DNA of 64,000 nucleotides from Salmonella enterica subsp. houtenae serovar Houten (GTDB taxonomy: Bacteria > Pseudomonadota > Gammaproteobacteria > Enterobacterales > Enterobacteriaceae). How positions within the stretch are numbered: position 1 is the stretch's first letter; each line of letters begins with the position of its first letter. A model generated the notes under the pieces. It ran no database searches and was not told the DNA's origin. It saw only the letters and a list, made by a program, of their open reading frames with translations. Shown piece after piece: positions 17,336-25,641 of the stretch. The stretch spans positions 3,720,001-3,784,000 of the forward strand of contig LS483478.1 in the NCBI GenBank assembly GCA_900478215.1, in the 5' to 3' direction. The translations under genes were made by a program, and so were the position numbers.

Positions 17336-17755
17336 CTAAAAACGCGTCCCATGTGGGGCGCGTTGATGAATCTGGTCGGTGATATATTCAACAAACACGC
17401 TTTGATAGACGTAATTATCAGAACTCATATATTCAATACTATTATCATAATATCCCTGCAACATTTTTCCTTCCAGCGCATGGAAGAAAATATAATCATC
17501 GATTGTTGACTGCCAGCGTTGCCCATTTAACAGATAGTTAATAATGGTATCCCGATGTCCGTTTTTTCTGTCGTGTCCTTGCCAGTGAAAAAAAGCATTG
17601 CCGTTTTCAATAATTTCGGTACGCCAAATCTGATCTGTCCATGTTTTATACTCAAAAAATCGACTCACGGTTTTTATGGAAGGGTTAGCGCGTTGAGTAT
17701 TGACGAAAAGATAACGATCGTTCCCTACCAGACACACCTGCATATTCACACTCAT
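17336..17755 (-). CDS. Unrecognised 139-residue protein
   Basis: I do not recognise a family. The protein is rich in aromatic and charged residues (SRFFEYKTWTDQIWR, DDYIFFHALEGKMLQGYYDN), has no signal peptide or membrane segment, and looks soluble. It is convergent with araD, with only 5 nt between the stops, and starts at ATG 17755 behind a weak GGGA. E. coli K-12 has no gene here between araD and polB, so this is accessory DNA. It is AT-richer than araD. Confidence 0.7.
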   Translation of the reverse strand: MSVNMQVCLVGNDRYLFVNTQRANPSIKTVSRFFEYKTWTDQIWRTEIIENGNAFFHWQGHDRKNGHRDTIINYLLNGQRWQSTIDDYIFFHALEGKMLQGYYDNSIEYMSSDNYVYQSVFVEYITDQIHQRAPHGTRF

Positions 17756-18339
17756 AAAAGATAATTCCCGAATACCACAATTTTTGATAAAAACACCCGC
17801 ACCTGAAAGTTAAAATAAAATTATATTCTAAAATAAAAATTAAATTATGCAGAGAGTTCCCGACGAATTCGCACTGTAATCCATTTTTATTTAACCATAG
17901 TGACCAATTGAAAATATTATATTTCTACCTGATGATGCTGATGTTTCAAATAAAATTCTTACACTTTCCATTAATTAAAACAAACAAAAAATATCGCTTT
18001 TTTGTTAATCCGAGAAATAAGTAACAAATCCGAACAAGCACTATTCTGAAAAATACAGAATATCCGGAAACAGACTTGACACAAAACAGCCAACCCATAG
18101 ATAAAAAATGTAAATAAACATGATTCAAAATTAACAGTTATAGAATAATTATATCTGCTGTATACACCAGCATCATTATCTTGATAAATATACGTCCGCG
18201 AAAATATCTAACGCTAAAAGCCCTTTTAGCGTTAAAATATTCATTACCCCCGTCACGGGGAACGACCTCATTCATGAAATACCACGACATCATCAACGCA
18301 GCGATCGTTCTTCCACGAATACCGGCTTTTACGTTATAT
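17756..18339. other. AT-rich intergenic region before polB
   Basis: I see no convincing gene in these about 580 bases. They are strongly AT-rich. They hold one perfect 12-bp inverted repeat, TAACGCTAAAAG/CTTTTAGCGTTA, at 18209-18234, and a small CCCCGT/ACGGGG hairpin at about 18247-18260. A 60-codon minus-strand frame (17946-18128) lacks a good start signal. Confidence 0.6.
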
Positions 18340-18384
18340 GCCTGTACAAAATAACAGTGTTACACCCTAAACCAGGTTATAATG
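18340..18384 (+). promoter_or_regulatory. LexA box and promoter of polB
   Basis: CTG-N10-CAG (18342-18357, CTGTACAAAATAACAG) matches the SOS box. A TATAAT -10 lies at 18378-18383, so bound LexA would cover the -35 region. This agrees with SOS control of polB (dinA). Confidence 0.85.
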
Positions 18385-18413
18385 AGCATGAATTTTTTAG
18401 ACAGGTAATCAGC

Positions 18414-20765
18414 GTGGCGCAGGCAGGTTTCATTTTAACCCGGCACTGGCGGGATACGCCGCCAGGGACTGAGGTCTCTTTCTGGCTGGCGACAGACAAC
18501 GGCCCTTTGCAGGCGACGCTGGCGCCGCAGGAGTCCGTGGCGTTTATTCCGACCGACCAGACCTCCCGCGCCGCCTCGCTGCTACAGGCGGAAAAAGAGT
18601 ATCGCCTGACGCCGCTCCAGTTGCGAGACTTTCACCGCCAGCCAGTATCCGGCCTGTATTGCCGCACTCACCGCCAGCTTATGCGGATGGAGAAACTGCT
18701 GCGCGAAAACGGCGTCACCGTTTATGAAGCGGATGTACGCCCGCCGGAACGTTACCTGATGGAGCGTTTTATTACTTCGCCCGTTTGGGTAGACGGCGAG
18801 ATGCGCAACGGCGTTATCCGCAATGCGCGTCTTAAACCCCATCCCGACTATCGTCCGCCGCTAAAATGGGTCTCGCTGGATATCGAAACCTCGCGACACG
18901 GCGAACTGTATTGCATTGGTCTGGAAGGCTGCGGCCAGCGTACCGTTTATATGCTGGGGCCGGCGAATGGCGATGACCGCCAACTGAACTTCGAGCTTGT
19001 GTATGTCGCCAGCCGCCCGCAGTTGCTGGAAAAACTCAACGCCTGGTTTGCCGAACATGATCCTGACGTCATCATCGGCTGGAACGTTGTGCAGTTCGAC
19101 CTGCGTATGCTGCAAAAACATGCCGAACGCTACCGTATCCCTTTACGGCTGGGGCGAGACAATAGCGAACTGGAGTGGCGCGAACATGGCTTTAAAAACG
19201 GCGTTTTTTTCGCCCAGGCCAGAGGACGAGTCATTATCGATGGTATCGACGCGCTTAAATCCGCGTTCTGGAATTTTTCGTCTTTTTCGCTGGAAGCCGT
19301 CTCGCAGGAACTGCTCGGAGAAGGAAAATCCATTGATAATCCCTGGGATCGTATGGATGAGATCGATCGCCGCTTTGCCCAGGATAAACCCGCCCTCGCC
19401 ACCTACAACCTGAAAGACTGCGAGCTGGTCACGCGCATTTTCCATAAAACCGAGATCATGCCGTTTTTGCTGGAACGCGCGACGATCAACGGCCTGCCGG
19501 TCGATCGCCACGGCGGTTCGGTCGCCGCATTCGGGCACCTTTATTTTCCGCGAATGCACCGCGCCGGCTATGTCGCGCCTAATCTCGGCGAAGTGCCGCC
19601 GCTGGCAAGTCCCGGCGGTTACGTGATGGATTCACAACCCGGATTATACGATTCGGTACTGGTGCTGGATTATAAAAGCCTGTACCCGTCGATTATCCGC
19701 ACGTTTTTGATTGATCCAGTCGGGCTGGTCGAAGGCATGGCGCAGCCGGATCCGGAACACAGTACCGAAGGTTTCCTTGATGCCTGGTTTTCACGAGAAA
19801 AACACTGCCTGCCGGAAATTGTTAGCCAAATCTGGCACGGGCGCGATGAAGCCAAACGTCAGGGCAATAAACCGCTCTCGCAGGCGCTTAAAATCATTAT
19901 GAACGCTTTTTATGGCGTACTCGGCACCACGGCCTGCCGCTTTTTCGATCCCCGTCTGGCATCGTCAATCACCATGCGCGGCCATGCGATTATGCGCCAG
20001 ACTAAAGCGCTGATTGAGGCGCAGGGTTATGACGTGATTTATGGCGATACCGATTCAACATTCGTCTGGCTCCGGCGCGCGCATTCAGAAGCCGACGCTG
20101 CGAAAATCGGGCATATGCTGGTGCGTCACGTGAATGACTGGTGGGCGCAGACGTTACAACAGCAAAATTTGACCAGCGCGCTGGAGCTGGAGTTTGAAAC
20201 CCACTTTTGCCGTTTTCTGATGCCGACCATCCGCGGCGCGGATACCGGCAGTAAAAAACGCTACGCGGGCCTGGTTCAGGAAGGCGACAGCCAACGCATG
20301 GTATTTAAAGGTCTGGAAACGGTGCGGACCGACTGGACGCCGCTGGCGCAGCGCTTTCAGCAGGAGCTGTATCTGCGCGTTTTTCGCAATGAACCTTATC
20401 AGGACTATGTGCGCGAGACTATCGATAAACTGATGGCGGGCGAACTGGACGCGCAACTGGTTTATCGTAAGCGTCTACGCCGCCCTTTACATGAGTACCA
20501 GCGTAACGTCCCGCCGCACGTACGCGCCGCCCGGCTGGCGGATGAACAAAACCTGAAGCGGGGGCGTCCGGCGCAGTATCAGAATCGCGGCACCATAAAA
20601 TATGTCTGGACCGTTAATGGCCCCGAGCCTGTGGATTACCAGCAGTCGCCGCTGGATTACGAACACTACCTTACCCGCCAGCTACAACCCGTGGCGGAAG
20701 GAATTCTTCCCTTCATTGAGGATAATTTTGCTACACTACTGACCGGGCAACTGGGGCTATTTTGA
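18414..20765 (+). CDS. polB: DNA polymerase II
   Basis: Pol II (783 aa from this start) is a B-family, SOS-induced proofreading polymerase used in translesion synthesis and fork restart. The exonuclease site DIETSRHGELY lies near residue 156, polymerase motif A DYKSLYPSII near 419, motif B KPLSQALKIIMNAFYGVLG region near 490, and motif C YGDTDSTFVW near 545. I chose GTG 18414 (VAQAGFILTRHW), the start used in E. coli; an upstream ATG at 18357 lies inside the LexA box and cannot be used from the mapped promoter. Confidence 0.95.
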   Translation: MAQAGFILTRHWRDTPPGTEVSFWLATDNGPLQATLAPQESVAFIPTDQTSRAASLLQAEKEYRLTPLQLRDFHRQPVSGLYCRTHRQLMRMEKLLRENGVTVYEADVRPPERYLMERFITSPVWVDGEMRNGVIRNARLKPHPDYRPPLKWVSLDIETSRHGELYCIGLEGCGQRTVYMLGPANGDDRQLNFELVYVASRPQLLEKLNAWFAEHDPDVIIGWNVVQFDLRMLQKHAERYRIPLRLGRDNSELEWREHGFKNGVFFAQARGRVIIDGIDALKSAFWNFSSFSLEAVSQELLGEGKSIDNPWDRMDEIDRRFAQDKPALATYNLKDCELVTRIFHKTEIMPFLLERATINGLPVDRHGGSVAAFGHLYFPRMHRAGYVAPNLGEVPPLASPGGYVMDSQPGLYDSVLVLDYKSLYPSIIRTFLIDPVGLVEGMAQPDPEHSTEGFLDAWFSREKHCLPEIVSQIWHGRDEAKRQGNKPLSQALKIIMNAFYGVLGTTACRFFDPRLASSITMRGHAIMRQTKALIEAQGYDVIYGDTDSTFVWLRRAHSEADAAKIGHMLVRHVNDWWAQTLQQQNLTSALELEFETHFCRFLMPTIRGADTGSKKRYAGLVQEGDSQRMVFKGLETVRTDWTPLAQRFQQELYLRVFRNEPYQDYVRETIDKLMAGELDAQLVYRKRLRRPLHEYQRNVPPHVRAARLADEQNLKRGRPAQYQNRGTIKYVWTVNGPEPVDYQQSPLDYEHYLTRQLQPVAEGILPFIEDNFATLLTGQLGLF

Positions 20766-20939
20766 CGCGTGACGAAAGCGCCGCCTTCCAGTACCATAGC
20801 GCCCTTTCCATTCCTGGACCTAATTAACGCCACTACCACATTAGCCTGGTAGCGGGGTCGTATACTTGCAATTATCCAGCGCTGTCGCCTGGGTATGACG
20901 AGTAATGCCTGCAATCAAAGATATAGAGCCTAACAAAAT

Positions 20940-23846
20940 ATGCCTTTTACACTTGGTCAACGCTGGATCAGCGATACAGAAAGCGAACTGGGACTTGGAA
21001 CCGTTGTTGCGATGGATGCGCGAACCGTTACCTTACTTTTCCCGTCCACGGGGGAAAACCGCCTGTATGCGCGCAGTGATTCTCCCGTGACCCGCGTCAT
21101 GTTCAACCCTGGCGATACGATTACAAGCCATGAAGGCTGGCAGCTACATATTGATGAAGTAAAAGAAGAAAATGGCCTGCTTGCCTATGTCGGCACCCGA
21201 CTGGATACCGAAGAGACCAATGTGACGTTGCGCGAAGTTCTGCTCGACAGCAAGTTGGTTTTCAGTAAGCCCCAGGATCGTCTGTTCGCCGGTCAAATCG
21301 ATCGAATGGATCGGTTCGCGCTGCGCTATCGCGCCCGTAAATTTCAGAGCGAGCAGTACCGGATGCCATACAGCGGCCTGCGCGGCCAGCGGACCAATCT
21401 GATCCCGCATCAGCTTAATATCGCTCATGATGTGGGTCGTCGCCACGCGCCGCGCGTACTGCTGGCGGATGAAGTGGGCTTAGGTAAAACCATTGAAGCC
21501 GGGATGATTCTGCATCAACAGTTATTATCCGGCGCGGCGGAACGCGTATTGATCATCGTTCCGGAAACCCTGCAACACCAGTGGCTGGTAGAAATGCTGC
21601 GCCGTTTCAACCTGCGCTTCGCGCTGTTCGATGACGAACGCTATACCGAAGCGCAGCACGACGCGTATAACCCGTTTGAAACCGAACAACTGGTCATCTG
21701 CTCGCTGGATTTCGCCCGCCGTAATAAGCAGCGTCTGGAACATTTGTGCGACGCCGAGTGGGATTTGCTGGTGGTCGACGAAGCGCACCATCTGGTGTGG
21801 AGCACCGATGCGCCGAGCCGTGAATATATGGCCATCGAACAGTTAGCCGAACGCGTGCCGGGCGTGCTGCTGCTAACCGCCACGCCGGAGCAACTGGGGA
21901 TGGAAAGCCATTTCGCCCGCCTGCGTCTGCTCGATCCGAACCGTTTCCACGATTTCGAACAGTTTGTCGAGGAACAGAAAAACTACCGCCCTGTCGCCGA
22001 TGCGGTGGCCATGCTGCTGGCGGGCAATAAACTCAGCAACGACGAACTGAACAGGCTGGGCGATCTGATCGGCGAACAGGATATCGAACCGCTGTTGCAG
22101 GCCGCTAATAGCGATCGCGACGACGCGCAGGCCGCCCGTCAGGAGCTGGTGTCGATGCTGATGGATCGCCACGGCACCAGCCGCGTTCTGTTCCGCAACA
22201 CCCGTAACGGCGTCAAGGGGTTCCCGAAACGTGAACTGCATACGGTAAAACTGCCGCTGCCGACCCAGTATCAAACCGCCATTAAGGTCTCCGGCATCAT
22301 GGGCGCGCGTAAAAGCGCGGAAGATCGCGCCCGCGATATGCTCTATCCGGAACAAATTTATCAGGAGTTCGAAGGCGACACCGGCACCTGGTGGAACTTC
22401 GACCCGCGCGTTGAATGGCTGATGGGCTATCTGACCAGCCATCGTTCGCAGAAAGTGCTGGTGATCTGCGCCAAGGCGACCACCGCGTTACAACTGGAGC
22501 AGGTGCTGCGCGAACGCGAAGGCATCCGCGCCGCCGTGTTCCATGAGGGCATGTCGATTATTGAACGCGACCGCGCCGCCGCCTGGTTCGCCGAAGAAGA
22601 TACCGGCGCGCAAGTGCTGTTATGTTCCGAAATCGGCTCCGAAGGACGTAACTTCCAGTTTGCCAGCAATCTGGTGATGTTCGACTTGCCGTTTAACCCG
22701 GATCTGCTGGAACAGCGTATTGGTCGTCTGGATCGTATCGGCCAGGCGCATGATATCCAGATCCACGTCCCGTACCTGGAAAAAACCGCCCAGTCGGTGC
22801 TGGTTCGCTGGTATCACGAAGGGTTGGACGCCTTTGAGCACACCTGCCCGACCGGTCGCGCTATTTATGATTCAGCCTACGCCAGTCTGATTAACTATCT
22901 GGCCGCGCCTGAAGAAACCGCCGGGTTTGACGATCTGATCAAATCCTGCCGCGAGCAACATGAAGCGCTAAAAGCCCAGTTAGAACAGGGGCGCGACCGC
23001 TTACTGGAGATCCACTCCAACGGCGGAGAAAAAGCCCAACAGCTTGCACAAAGCATTGAGGAACAGGACGACGACACCAACCTGATCGCGTTCGCCATGA
23101 ACCTGTTCGATATCGTCGGCATTAACCAGGACGATCGCGGCGACAACCTGATCGTACTGACGCCGTCCGACCACATGTTGGTGCCGGATTTTCCCGGCCT
23201 GCCGGAAGACGGCTGTACTATCACGTTTGAACGTGACGTAGCGCTATCTCGCGAAGATGCGCAGTTTATTACCTGGGAACATCCGCTCATCCGTAACGGG
23301 CTGGATCTGATCCTCTCCGGCGACACCGGCAGTAGCACCATTTCGCTGTTGAAAAATAAAGCGCTGCCGGTTGGCACGCTGCTGGTCGAACTGATTTACG
23401 TCGTGGAAGCACAGGCGCCGAAACAGCTACAACTGAACCGCTTCCTGCCGCCGACGCCGGTACGTATGCTGTTAGATAAAAACGGTAACAATCTGGCCGC
23501 CCAGGTCGAGTTTGAAACCTTCAATCGTCAGCTAAGCGCCGTTAATCGCCACACCGGCAGCAAACTGGTCAACGCCGTTCAACAGGACGTCCACGCCATT
23601 TTGCAACTGGGCGAAACGCAGATTGAAAAGTCCGCCAGAGCGCTGATTGATAACGCGCGTCGCGAGGCGGATGAAAAACTGTCCGGGGAACTGTCGCGTC
23701 TGGAAGCGCTGCGCGCCGTCAACCCGAACATTCGCGACGACGAACTTGCCGCTATCGACAGTAACCGTCAACAGGTGCTGGAAAGCCTGAATCAGGCAGG
23801 TTGGCGTCTGGACGCGCTGCGTCTTATCGTCGTCACGCACCAATAA
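20940..23846 (+). CDS. rapA: RNA polymerase recycling ATPase RapA
   Basis: RapA (968 aa; also hepA) is a Swi2/Snf2-type translocase that binds RNA polymerase and helps it recycle after transcription. N-terminal Tudor-like domains occupy roughly the first 110 residues. The ATPase follows with Walker A ADEVGLGKTIEAGM near residue 180, DEAHH near 280, and helicase motifs V-VI (LCSEIGSEGRNFQF, EQRIGRLDRIGQ) near 570-610. Length is normal. rluA follows 11 nt after the stop. Confidence 0.97.
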   Translation: MPFTLGQRWISDTESELGLGTVVAMDARTVTLLFPSTGENRLYARSDSPVTRVMFNPGDTITSHEGWQLHIDEVKEENGLLAYVGTRLDTEETNVTLREVLLDSKLVFSKPQDRLFAGQIDRMDRFALRYRARKFQSEQYRMPYSGLRGQRTNLIPHQLNIAHDVGRRHAPRVLLADEVGLGKTIEAGMILHQQLLSGAAERVLIIVPETLQHQWLVEMLRRFNLRFALFDDERYTEAQHDAYNPFETEQLVICSLDFARRNKQRLEHLCDAEWDLLVVDEAHHLVWSTDAPSREYMAIEQLAERVPGVLLLTATPEQLGMESHFARLRLLDPNRFHDFEQFVEEQKNYRPVADAVAMLLAGNKLSNDELNRLGDLIGEQDIEPLLQAANSDRDDAQAARQELVSMLMDRHGTSRVLFRNTRNGVKGFPKRELHTVKLPLPTQYQTAIKVSGIMGARKSAEDRARDMLYPEQIYQEFEGDTGTWWNFDPRVEWLMGYLTSHRSQKVLVICAKATTALQLEQVLREREGIRAAVFHEGMSIIERDRAAAWFAEEDTGAQVLLCSEIGSEGRNFQFASNLVMFDLPFNPDLLEQRIGRLDRIGQAHDIQIHVPYLEKTAQSVLVRWYHEGLDAFEHTCPTGRAIYDSAYASLINYLAAPEETAGFDDLIKSCREQHEALKAQLEQGRDRLLEIHSNGGEKAQQLAQSIEEQDDDTNLIAFAMNLFDIVGINQDDRGDNLIVLTPSDHMLVPDFPGLPEDGCTITFERDVALSREDAQFITWEHPLIRNGLDLILSGDTGSSTISLLKNKALPVGTLLVELIYVVEAQAPKQLQLNRFLPPTPVRMLLDKNGNNLAAQVEFETFNRQLSAVNRHTGSKLVNAVQQDVHAILQLGETQIEKSARALIDNARREADEKLSGELSRLEALRAVNPNIRDDELAAIDSNRQQVLESLNQAGWRLDALRLIVVTHQ

Positions 23847-23857
23847 CGGAGTCGTAC

Positions 23858-24517
23858 ATGGGGATGGAAAACTACAATCCGCCGCAGGAACCCTGGCTGG
23901 TTATCCTGTATCAGGATGAGCACATTATGGTGGTCAACAAGCCCAGCGGCCTGTTGTCCGTGCCGGGGCGTCTGGAAGCGCACAAAGACAGCATTATGAC
24001 GCGTATCCAGCGCGATTACCCGCAGGCAGAGTCGGTGCATCGTCTGGATATGGCCACCAGCGGCGTGATTGTAGTGGCGCTGACCAAAGCCGCGGAGCGG
24101 GAGCTAAAACGCCAGTTCCGCGAACGTGAGCCGAAAAAGCAGTATGTGGCGCGTGTATGGGGGCATCCCTCCCCGGCGGAAGGGGTGGTTGACTTACCGC
24201 TCATCTGCGATTGGCCGAACCGGCCAAAGCAGAAAGTGTGTTATGAAACCGGCAAACCGGCGCAAACGGAATATAACGTGGTGGACCTGGCGGCGGATAA
24301 CACCGCCCGCGTGGTGCTCAAACCGATCACCGGACGTTCGCATCAGCTTCGTGTGCATATGCTGGCGTTAGGCCACCCAATTTTAGGCGATCGATTTTAC
24401 GCCTCGCCGGAAGCACTGGCTCTGGCATCGCGTTTGCAGTTACACGCCGAAATGCTGACCATTACCCATCCCGCTTACGGCACCAGCATGACCTTTAAAG
24501 CGCCAGCGGATTTTTAG
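23858..24517 (+). CDS. rluA: rRNA/tRNA pseudouridine synthase A
   Basis: RluA (219 aa) makes pseudouridine at 23S rRNA position 746 and tRNA position 32. The catalytic aspartate lies in HRLDMATSGVIVVA near residue 64; further family blocks are NKPSGLLSVPGR and GRSHQLRVHMLALGHPILGD. I chose ATG 23858 (MGMENYNPPQ), behind a GGAG sequence and matching the known start; the open frame runs further upstream into rapA. Confidence 0.95.
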   Translation: MGMENYNPPQEPWLVILYQDEHIMVVNKPSGLLSVPGRLEAHKDSIMTRIQRDYPQAESVHRLDMATSGVIVVALTKAAERELKRQFREREPKKQYVARVWGHPSPAEGVVDLPLICDWPNRPKQKVCYETGKPAQTEYNVVDLAADNTARVVLKPITGRSHQLRVHMLALGHPILGDRFYASPEALALASRLQLHAEMLTITHPAYGTSMTFKAPADF

Positions 24518-24536
24518 CGAAAACGCCCGATTGTAT

Positions 24537-24568
24537 GCCGGATAAGACGCCACGCGTCTCTATCCGGC
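24537..24568. repeat. REP element between rluA and djlA
   Basis: An imperfect palindrome starting GCCGGATAAGACGCC and ending TCTATCCGGC lies between the convergent genes. It may also protect or end both transcripts. Confidence 0.75.
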
Positions 24569-24575
24569 AAAACGG

Positions 24576-25388
24576 TTACTTGAATCCTTTCTGTTCTTTA
24601 ATTAATTCATATGCTTTCTGAATTTCCTGCGCTTTTTGCTTCGCCATCTCCATCATTTCCGGCGGCAATCCCTTCGCCACCAGCTTATCGGGATGATGCT
24701 CGCTCATCAGTTTGCGATAAGCGCGTTTAATGGTGGTCGCATCGTCGGTGGTTTTAACACCCAGCACATTACAGGCATCTTCCAGCGTCGGGCCGCGCTG
24801 CGACTGCTGCCAGCCGCCGCCGGACTGTTGATGATAACCGCCGCCGAACTGCGCGCCGCCCTGCATCATGCGCAGAAACTGATCGAACTGTACGCGGGAA
24901 ATGCCTAACTCTTCCGCAATCACATACAGCACTTCCCGCTCATTAGGGTGCAGCGAGCCATCGGCAAACGCCGCCTGGATCTGAATTTCCAGAAACATCC
25001 TGATCAGATCAAAACGCCCGAAGCAGACGCTACGAAACTGCCGCATCTTTTCACGTAACGGGTAATTATCCGCTTTTCCGACCCGAAAGGCGTTCTGCGC
25101 GGCAGTACGTGAGTCGCCATGTAAATTCATGCGATCCATCAACTGACTGGCGATATGAATATCCGCCTCCGTCACCCGTCCTTTTGATTTGGTTAAGTGC
25201 CCCATCACCTCAAAGGTGGTGGCAAAAAACAGCGCCTGCCGTTCCCGCTGGTTGGCAAACCACGCCATTTTTCGGCTGCGGGCTTTGTCGAACATATGGC
25301 CCACCAGCAGACCCAGGACCACGCCCCAAAAGCCGCCGCCCATCATCAGGGCCACGGCGACGCCAATTATCTTTCCCCAGTACTGCAT
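24576..25388 (-). CDS. djlA: Membrane-anchored DnaJ-like co-chaperone
   Basis: DjlA (270 aa) is an inner-membrane J-protein that stimulates DnaK and affects capsule control through the Rcs system when overproduced. It starts with a glycine-rich transmembrane segment (WGKIIGVAVALMMGGGFWGV), continues with a TerB-like helical domain (about 60-180), then a Gln/Gly-rich linker, and ends with a C-terminal J domain (about 205-270) holding the HPD motif in SEHHPDKL. It is divergent from lptD. Confidence 0.96.
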   Translation of the reverse strand: MQYWGKIIGVAVALMMGGGFWGVVLGLLVGHMFDKARSRKMAWFANQRERQALFFATTFEVMGHLTKSKGRVTEADIHIASQLMDRMNLHGDSRTAAQNAFRVGKADNYPLREKMRQFRSVCFGRFDLIRMFLEIQIQAAFADGSLHPNEREVLYVIAEELGISRVQFDQFLRMMQGGAQFGGGYHQQSGGGWQQSQRGPTLEDACNVLGVKTTDDATTIKRAYRKLMSEHHPDKLVAKGLPPEMMEMAKQKAQEIQKAYELIKEQKGFK

Positions 25389-25641
25389 AGACTCCCCAAA
25401 ACGTTACGCTATCGGTGAGGCTATCTCCCACAAAATAAGGTGCTTTTCCGCGAATGAAGGCTACGGTCAATTGTGGGACATCGCCTATAATTTGCATTAT
25501 CATACCTGTCATTCAATGCCGTGCCTAACACCACAGACGCTAAACGGCAGGATTAACACTGGCGCAGCGAAGATGAGTAAGTTAGGCTGTGACCGTTTGT
25601 CACGCGCAACGCTACCGATGATGGAACAATAAATACAACGT

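Noticed and set aside
17946..18128. A 60-codon hydrophobic frame between araD and polB.
   Set aside because: Rich in Phe, Leu and Val only because the DNA is T-rich on that strand; the start is not supported and no neighbour suggests a role.
18357..18413. An upstream start for polB adding 19 residues.
   Set aside because: It lies within the LexA box and upstream of the -10, so it cannot be in the mRNA from that promoter; the GTG at 18414 matches the known protein.
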